A DNA stretch of 64,000 nt, taken from assembly GCA_945897365.1 (NCBI GenBank), contig CAMDFD010000012.1, positions 1 through 64,000 of the forward strand, read 5' to 3'. A model generated the notes under the pieces. That model saw only the letters and a list, made by a program, of their open reading frames with translations, made no database searches and had not been told where the DNA came from. Positions 59,199-64,000 of this stretch are shown piece after piece (within the stretch, counting starts at the first letter, position 1; each line of letters opens with the position of its first letter). Source of the DNA: Bordetella parapertussis (lineage in GTDB: Bacteria > Pseudomonadota > Gammaproteobacteria > Burkholderiales > Burkholderiaceae_B). The position numbers and the translations under genes are program-made.

Positions 59199-59996
59199 TT
59201 AGATAGAGCCGTCTTGGCTCTTGCGTAGCGTGGGGATGCCCACACCTGAGGCATCAAAACCACCATCGACCGCGATACATTGGCCATTGATGAAGGAGGC
59301 GGCTGGACTGCATAGAAAACCGACTGCCTCAGCGATTTCTTCGGGCGTGCCATAACGATTCATCGGAATCGTGTCGTAATAGTCCGAGCGAATCGCCACA
59401 CTGTGAACGAGTTTGGCCATTTCGGTATCGACGGGACCCGGCGCGACCACGTTGGCGCGAATGCCAATCGTGCCGAGTTCGACGGCTTGTTGCTTGGTGA
59501 GGTGAATGATGGCGGCTTTACTTGTGCCGTAAGCGACACGCAGCGTGCTGGCACGCAAACCAGAAATCGATGCGATATTGACAATCGAGCCGCTACCATT
59601 CTTTTTCATATAGGGAATACACGCTTGAGAGCATAAAAATGCGCCGTCCAAGTTGGTGCCCATCACGTAACGAAACTCTTCAAATGTTGTTTCAGTCAGA
59701 GGTTTAAACACCGCGACTCCAGCATTGTTGACCAGTGCGTCGATGCGGCCAAATTTTGCTGCGATCAGATCGATGGCAGTTTGTACTTGCTCAGGTTTTG
59801 AAATATCACAGAAGAGGGCCAATACGCGGGAAGGGCTATTGAGCTCAGCTTCTGTCGCTTTTAGAGTGCTAGTCTCGACATCTAACAGCGCGACTCTATA
59901 GTCATGTGCAAGAAACCATTGGGCGATTGCAAGACCAATCCCGCGGGCGCCACCCGTCACAACGGCGACAGGACTATTGGAGGTAGTTGAGGACAA
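59199..59996 (-). CDS. Short-chain dehydrogenase/reductase
   Basis: The 265-residue SDR has TGGARGIG near residues 14-21, the NAG motif (LVNNAGVAVF), the serine in NIASISGL and the catalytic YGTSK. It is the first gene of the minus-strand catabolic operon and may oxidise a 3-hydroxyacyl intermediate for the thiolase. The start codon is TTG, preceded by GGAGTCGCTC; no nearby ATG fits the family N-terminus. Confidence 0.88.
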   Translation of the reverse strand: MSSTTSNSPVAVVTGGARGIGLAIAQWFLAHDYRVALLDVETSTLKATEAELNSPSRVLALFCDISKPEQVQTAIDLIAAKFGRIDALVNNAGVAVFKPLTETTFEEFRYVMGTNLDGAFLCSQACIPYMKKNGSGSIVNIASISGLRASTLRVAYGTSKAAIIHLTKQQAVELGTIGIRANVVAPGPVDTEMAKLVHSVAIRSDYYDTIPMNRYGTPEEIAEAVGFLCSPAASFINGQCIAVDGGFDASGVGIPTLRKSQDGSI

Positions 59997-60201
59997 GAGC
60001 GACTCCAGAAAGTGAATAAAACATGAACAGTGTCAGACTTTACCAAATCGCGTTAAAGTAGAAGTGAGAGTTGTCAATGAACTTGAAACTAAATGAGCAA
60101 GATAAAGAATAATTTAGTATGTCTGCGGGGCCCATCGCACATGGGCGCACCCGGATGCTGAATGCTTTCGAGGAGTTCGCTCTGATAGGGGTGGCTGATT
60201 A

Positions 60202-61635
60202 ATGGGCACTCTTGACTCAGCGATTGCGCCTAATATTTTTGACAGCTTTGCGGATACCCGCGTGCTGCTGCCCCTTGTTCTGGGCAATCTTTTGTCAGAA
60301 AAACTCTGGGCTTTCAGTGCTCGGATTCAAGCAAAGCTTGCAGCCGAAGAGGCTGAAAGTAGTGGAGGCGAAGATCCTCTCAAATATATCAAAGCGATTC
60401 AAAGGCAGCTAAACCGGCACTTTAAGCACCTACATCCGAACGAACTCGCTCAAATATATGGTGAGCTCATTCTTTCTGATGAGAGACGACGCCTGGGAGG
60501 CGAGTCGGTCGATCGGGCGCTCGACTCAATCGATGCGCACTTTCAACAGAGGTTAAGCTCGGGCGCCATGCCCCGTGAGGCAATAGAACCCCTCCTGGCG
60601 CGAATCAAGCTAGGTTATTTTCCAGCCATTTTCTATTTGAATGTTGATGTCGTCTTGGCGAACAAGCGGTTATTAGGTCGAAAGTCCAGCCCACCCATGG
60701 GGTTGACCTCATGTCTGGACGAGGTCGCAATTTTTTCTGCCTTAGCGATGACCATGCCGGGGGCCAGCATGGCCAATGTGATTGCCTTAACGAGCGCTTC
60801 GCATTACACCGCTTTTGGATGGACGCACACAGGCGAAGCTTGGTGGTTTTACGGTAAAAATAAACTCTTTTGCAACCAAGACTGGTCCGAGCTCGTCACG
60901 CAGCAATTCGATGGACAACCTCAACAAGCATTCGATTTTTACTTCAAAGACATGGAGCGTATCGTTTGCGTCACGGGTAGCTTTGATCTGCAGACGGGGG
61001 AAAGCGATATTGCTCCAGAACATGTGACTGAGATTGTTGAGCAGCTCGATCGTTTTTTTGGTGTACGGTTAAGTCAATTGAGCGCTGGACGATCAAAACT
61101 AGTTCAAACAAAAGAAGTCTCATCCTTTGCGCCCGCATTGAGAGCGTTACGCGATGCGCAGTCGCTCGAGCATACGCGACAGTATCTGTTTGCTCAGCGA
61201 GATCCTGAACTTTTGCCTGTTCTTTATTCATATCGTACGCTTGCAGTCCATGATTTACGTCCCTATCTTTGGAGTGCGCGCCATCAGCCGTTCTGCCTAG
61301 CGCTTGCGCATGCGCTGGAGACCCCTCAGGATGCGATCGATGTTGTCAAAAATATCACTGCGAGCGAATCGATTTTCAATGATCGTCAGCGTATCGCCAT
61401 GCCGGACGAGACACTGAGGTTGAAAACAGGCTCTGATCGTGACAAGGCGTTATTGCTTCATGTGCTGTTAGAGCACATGAACACTGCCAGACCAGAGAGT
61501 ATGCGGATCGAGACCGTCTTCACCAGCGAGGACAGTGTTGTCTGTATGGACAGTTTCTGTTTTAGTACTAAAACCTGTGTTCAGGCGGCTCGTCCCCTTG
61601 AGGGGATCATTCACCAGATCGCCGATGACAGGTGA
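60202..61635 (+). CDS. Unrecognised protein, possible papain/transglutaminase-like core
   Basis: I do not recognise this 477-residue family. It has no signal peptide or membrane helix. The N-terminal third is helical (AFSARIQAKLAAEEAESS and YIKAIQRQLNRHFKHLHPN). The middle contains a pattern reminiscent of transglutaminase/papain-like folds: a cysteine before a helix (GLTSCLDEVAIFSALAM, C171), a histidine (SASHYTAFGW, H201) and a WWFYGKNKLF block (N220). The C-terminal part ends in DSFCFSTKTCVQA. Its stop overlaps the start of an MFS carrier gene, so the two probably work together. No homologue was identified. Confidence 0.7.
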   Translation: MGTLDSAIAPNIFDSFADTRVLLPLVLGNLLSEKLWAFSARIQAKLAAEEAESSGGEDPLKYIKAIQRQLNRHFKHLHPNELAQIYGELILSDERRRLGGESVDRALDSIDAHFQQRLSSGAMPREAIEPLLARIKLGYFPAIFYLNVDVVLANKRLLGRKSSPPMGLTSCLDEVAIFSALAMTMPGASMANVIALTSASHYTAFGWTHTGEAWWFYGKNKLFCNQDWSELVTQQFDGQPQQAFDFYFKDMERIVCVTGSFDLQTGESDIAPEHVTEIVEQLDRFFGVRLSQLSAGRSKLVQTKEVSSFAPALRALRDAQSLEHTRQYLFAQRDPELLPVLYSYRTLAVHDLRPYLWSARHQPFCLALAHALETPQDAIDVVKNITASESIFNDRQRIAMPDETLRLKTGSDRDKALLLHVLLEHMNTARPESMRIETVFTSEDSVVCMDSFCFSTKTCVQAARPLEGIIHQIADDR

Positions 61636-61640
61636 GTCTG

Positions 61641-62927
61641 ATGTCTGAATCGAGTCGCTCACACATCACGCAACCCAGCCCGATCCCCGTGCATGAAAAA
61701 TGGACGGTGAGTTGTGTGGCATTTGCCGCCTTTACTTTTCAATTTGAAGCTTTTCTAGTCGGTGTCGCCTTGCCTGATATGGCAAGAGAAATGGGCGCGT
61801 CGTCGATGGAAATTTCCTTCGTTGTGATGGCGTATCTTTTGGCTGCAACCCTGACGTTTTTGCCTGCAGGACGAATGGGTGTGCGCTATGGCTTACGCAC
61901 GGTCTTTCTCTACGGCACATTACTGTCGTGCCTAGGGACCTTGTTGAGTGGTTTATCGACGCATTTACCCATGCTTTGGACGAGTCGCTTTATTCAGGGT
62001 GTGGGAATGGGCGCGCTTGTGGCTGTCAGCTACGCAATGATTCCAGCGTGGATCGAACAAAAGCGGCTTGGGTGGGGCTATGGCATGCTTTCTTTTGGGG
62101 CGGGCATGGGCATGATCGCAGGCCTGCCCGTCGGTGGCTTACTTTCTCACTATTTTGTGTGGCAGTGGATTTTTTTAGCAACCATTCCGATATTTGTATT
62201 GTTGTTTGCGATGGCATATCTGCATCTGCCGAGAGAAAAACCGCTTCAAAATATCCTCCCCAAGCGCTCAGGAACGCATTGGATAAATTTGTTTCAACAC
62301 CACGGGTTTTTGTTGGCATTAATGACGTTGTTTTTGTTTCAGTTCGTCAGTAGTGGTGTACGTTTTTTGATGCCGTTTTATCTTGAGTTGAGTATGGGGA
62401 TGTCGGCGCTCATGAGCGGGGTTTTCATGCTGATTTTCCCCTTGTCCTTCGCTCCGACTGGCGTTTGGGCTGGACGTTTGGCCGACCGGATGGACGCACG
62501 CTCTCTTGTTCTCTTTGCGTTTGGGATGGGCGCATTCATCTGCGCGCTTTATGTGGGCGTCCTTGAGCAACTCAATATTTGGTTCTTTTGCGGGTTCATG
62601 CTCAGTTTTGGCATCGTATGCGCGCTGTTTAACCCTCCTAATAATCGATGCATCATGATGAGTCTACCGGAGCTCAAGCGTGGTGAGGCGAGTGCGCTAT
62701 TGCCTGTCGCGCTCAATATGGGCAGCCTGCTAGGGATTGGTTTTTTTGAAACAATATTCAGCATGAATTTCCCCTCACAAGCGCATAAGGCATTATTAGA
62801 ATTGGCATCGAATCAAGCCACCCAATATGCCATCATCGAAGGCTTCACAACCGCCTTTTTATATGCAAGTATTATTTTTTTTGGAACTTTTGTGTGTTTA
62901 TTGTTCAACCGATTCCGAAAAAATTAA
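61641..62927 (+). CDS. MFS transporter
   Basis: The 428-residue inner-membrane protein has about twelve hydrophobic segments and MFS features: FAAFTFQFEAFLVGVALPDM in helix 1, the helix 2-3 loop GRMGVRYGLRT and SRFIQGVGMGALVAVSYAM in helix 4, typical of DHA-type drug/proton antiporters. I use ATG 61641, preceded by AGGTGAG; a GTG at 61632 overlapping the previous stop is the alternative. Coupling with the unknown gene upstream suggests export or import of a product of that protein. Confidence 0.85.
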   Translation: MSESSRSHITQPSPIPVHEKWTVSCVAFAAFTFQFEAFLVGVALPDMAREMGASSMEISFVVMAYLLAATLTFLPAGRMGVRYGLRTVFLYGTLLSCLGTLLSGLSTHLPMLWTSRFIQGVGMGALVAVSYAMIPAWIEQKRLGWGYGMLSFGAGMGMIAGLPVGGLLSHYFVWQWIFLATIPIFVLLFAMAYLHLPREKPLQNILPKRSGTHWINLFQHHGFLLALMTLFLFQFVSSGVRFLMPFYLELSMGMSALMSGVFMLIFPLSFAPTGVWAGRLADRMDARSLVLFAFGMGAFICALYVGVLEQLNIWFFCGFMLSFGIVCALFNPPNNRCIMMSLPELKRGEASALLPVALNMGSLLGIGFFETIFSMNFPSQAHKALLELASNQATQYAIIEGFTTAFLYASIIFFGTFVCLLFNRFRKN

Positions 62928-62964
62928 AATGCGCACAACGATGACAGAAGGTATCGTTGTGCGC
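62921..62964 (-). terminator. Hairpin terminator between MFS and Bug genes
   Basis: GCGCACAACGAT (62931-62942) and ATCGTTGTGCGC (62953-62964) form a perfect 12-pair stem with a ten-base loop. On the minus strand it is followed by ATTTTAATTTTTT, so it should terminate the Bug receptor gene. It may also stop read-through of the convergent MFS transcript. Confidence 0.8.
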
Positions 62965-63010
62965 AGTGTTATAGGTTGAGTCAAGGTGCTGTAGATTGGG
63001 TGGAGGCGTA

Positions 63011-63985
63011 TTACTCCTTTTTGTTCATGAACTCAATCAAGTCACTAAACGTCTTTTTATAATCGATCATCTCTTGAGCCATGCCTTTGGCATCGCGGAC
63101 ATCCAGTACCAAGCCCATCTTGGTGGCAAACTCCGCAAATTCTTTACTGTTCGCGACCTTGAGCGAAGCAGGCAAGAGTTTATCCAAGACTTCTTTGGGC
63201 ATGCCTTTAGGTCCTACGATGCTGTAGTCCGCAGGGAGCGTGACGTTGTAGCCAGCCTGAACCACGGATTCAGCGTTAGGAAAAATTGCGTATTTTTCCT
63301 TGGAAAAAGAGGCTAAAACACGCACCGTGCCTGCTGCGACATGCGCGCGGACAGTGGGGGCATAGCCTGAGACGGCTTCGACGCGCCCCCCTAGCAGGGC
63401 AACCAGTGCTTCAGCGCCGCCACCCGTGAACGGGACCGTTGCAAGTCTGATTTTCGCAACCTTGTTGAGCTCTTGTATGACGAGATCCGGTGCTGTGCGG
63501 TAGCCAGAAACCGCGACGCGAACCTTGCCTGGATTTTTGCGGGCGGCGTTGAGCAAGTCTTCAAATGTTTTGTAGGGAGAGTCTGCCTTAACGGTAATGA
63601 TGGCAGGCAGATCGACCAGCGAGACAATCGATTGATAGTCATCAGGGCTTTTCCACGTCAGTGTTTTATTGACGAGTGGTTGATAAGCCAGCGCGCTGTT
63701 TGAGGTCAGGCCAATCGTATATCCATCTGGCTTGGAACGAATCACTTGTCCGGTGCCAAGGGTGGCAGACCCTCCCGGCTTGTTTTCAACGTTAATCGTG
63801 ACGTTGAGTTCTTTGGCGAGTTGGCCAGCAAACTGTCTAGAGATCGGGTCTGTCGATCCTCCAGGCCCGTAAGGCACGATAAAGGTAATGTCTCGGTTGG
63901 GGTATGACTGGGCAAAAGAAGGTGCTGCAAAGCACATGGCGAGAACAAAGGCCGCAGCTCGCGCTGAGTATTGAGTCAATGACAT
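63011..63985 (-). CDS. Bug/TctC-family periplasmic solute receptor
   Basis: The 324-residue protein has a signal peptide (residues 1-25, ending PSFAQS) and the Bug fold: YPNRDITFIVPYGPGGSTD, VENKPGGSATLGTGQVIRSKPDGYT (split) and a C-terminal helical region. It captures a carboxylate in the periplasm. It is related in family to the receptor at 46968 but differs throughout, so a different ligand is likely. The start is preceded by CGGAG and a strong hairpin terminator follows the gene. Uptake partners are not visible in the window. Confidence 0.92.
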   Translation of the reverse strand: MSLTQYSARAAAFVLAMCFAAPSFAQSYPNRDITFIVPYGPGGSTDPISRQFAGQLAKELNVTINVENKPGGSATLGTGQVIRSKPDGYTIGLTSNSALAYQPLVNKTLTWKSPDDYQSIVSLVDLPAIITVKADSPYKTFEDLLNAARKNPGKVRVAVSGYRTAPDLVIQELNKVAKIRLATVPFTGGGAEALVALLGGRVEAVSGYAPTVRAHVAAGTVRVLASFSKEKYAIFPNAESVVQAGYNVTLPADYSIVGPKGMPKEVLDKLLPASLKVANSKEFAEFATKMGLVLDVRDAKGMAQEMIDYKKTFSDLIEFMNKKE

Positions 63986-64000
63986 TGTCTACTCCGATTA

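Noticed and set aside
59189..59353. N-terminal extension of the thiolase gene
   Set aside because: It overlaps the SDR gene, while ATG 59188 has a strong ribosome site and the family N-terminus.

Overview
The window looks like chromosomal DNA of a betaproteobacterium in Burkholderiales, most likely family Alcaligenaceae (Bordetella/Pusillimonas/Orrella relatives). The evidence is the gene order tctD/tctE-type two-component system, recA, recX, DUF2889, sucC, sucD, the hemC-hemD-hemX-hemY run, two Bug/TctC solute receptors, and catabolic operons built from CoA transferases, lyases and dehydrogenases. Base composition is moderate (near 50% GC by eye). The first ~2 kb are visibly AT-richer than the rest. 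No rRNA, tRNA or CRISPR array was seen.

Layout. 1-2.1 kb: the 3' part of an FG-GAP/VCBS repeat protein, a decayed IS256-family transposase, and an exported cupin. 2.2-5.0 kb: D-tartrate dehydratase, a small methyltransferase and aspartate dehydrogenase. 5.0-13.6 kb: a TauD/TfdA-type dioxygenase, GTP-dependent PEP carboxykinase, an N-carbamoyl amino acid hydrolase relative, pyruvate kinase, an exported methyltransferase-fold protein and an amino acid permease. 13.6-15.6 kb (minus strand): a small unknown protein, rdgC and a TetR regulator. 15.7-23.1 kb: a tightly overlapping plus-strand operon of nine genes divergent from tetR, encoding two chalcone-isomerase-like proteins, a flavin oxidoreductase, DUF1365, a Cfa-type lipid methyltransferase, an MFS carrier, a DUF3833 lipoprotein, an SDR and an NTF2-like protein. 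23.2-29.0 kb (minus): an SSS symporter with its DUF4212 partner, a TPR/membrane protein pair, and a TctE/TctD two-component system. 29.2-38.7 kb (plus): recA under a LexA box, recX, DUF2889, sucCD, a 34-residue membrane peptide and hemCDXY.

38.7-46.0 kb: a fumarylpyruvate-hydrolase-like gene converges on a six-gene minus-strand run (D-amino acid dehydrogenase, CDF exporter, LeuC, LeuD, CaiB-type CoA transferase, HMG-CoA-lyase-type lyase). The last four could together break down a C5 dicarboxylate through citramalyl-CoA. 46.0-48.0 kb: a 2-hydroxyacid dehydrogenase and a Bug receptor. 48.0-54.5 kb: a complete RND efflux system in the unusual order outer-membrane factor, adaptor, pump, followed by a carboxymuconolactone-decarboxylase-family protein. 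54.5-60.0 kb (minus): an SDR, thiolase, acyl-CoA synthetase, hydroxyacid dehydrogenase and class II aldolase operon. 60.2-62.9 kb: an unrecognised 477-residue protein, possibly with a papain/transglutaminase-like core, overlapping an MFS carrier. 63.0-64.0 kb: a second Bug receptor.

The most interesting locus is the 15.7-23.1 kb lipid operon. Its Cfa-like enzyme keeps the SAM site and the equivalents of Glu239 and Tyr317 of E. coli CFA synthase. It has Ser and Gln where the E. coli bicarbonate-binding Cys139 and His266 sit. The operon is also bracketed by two homologous chalcone-isomerase-fold proteins, one without and one with a signal peptide. This suggests a methylated or furan-type fatty acid pathway rather than ordinary cyclopropane synthesis. 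That is an inference from residues and context, not a demonstrated function.
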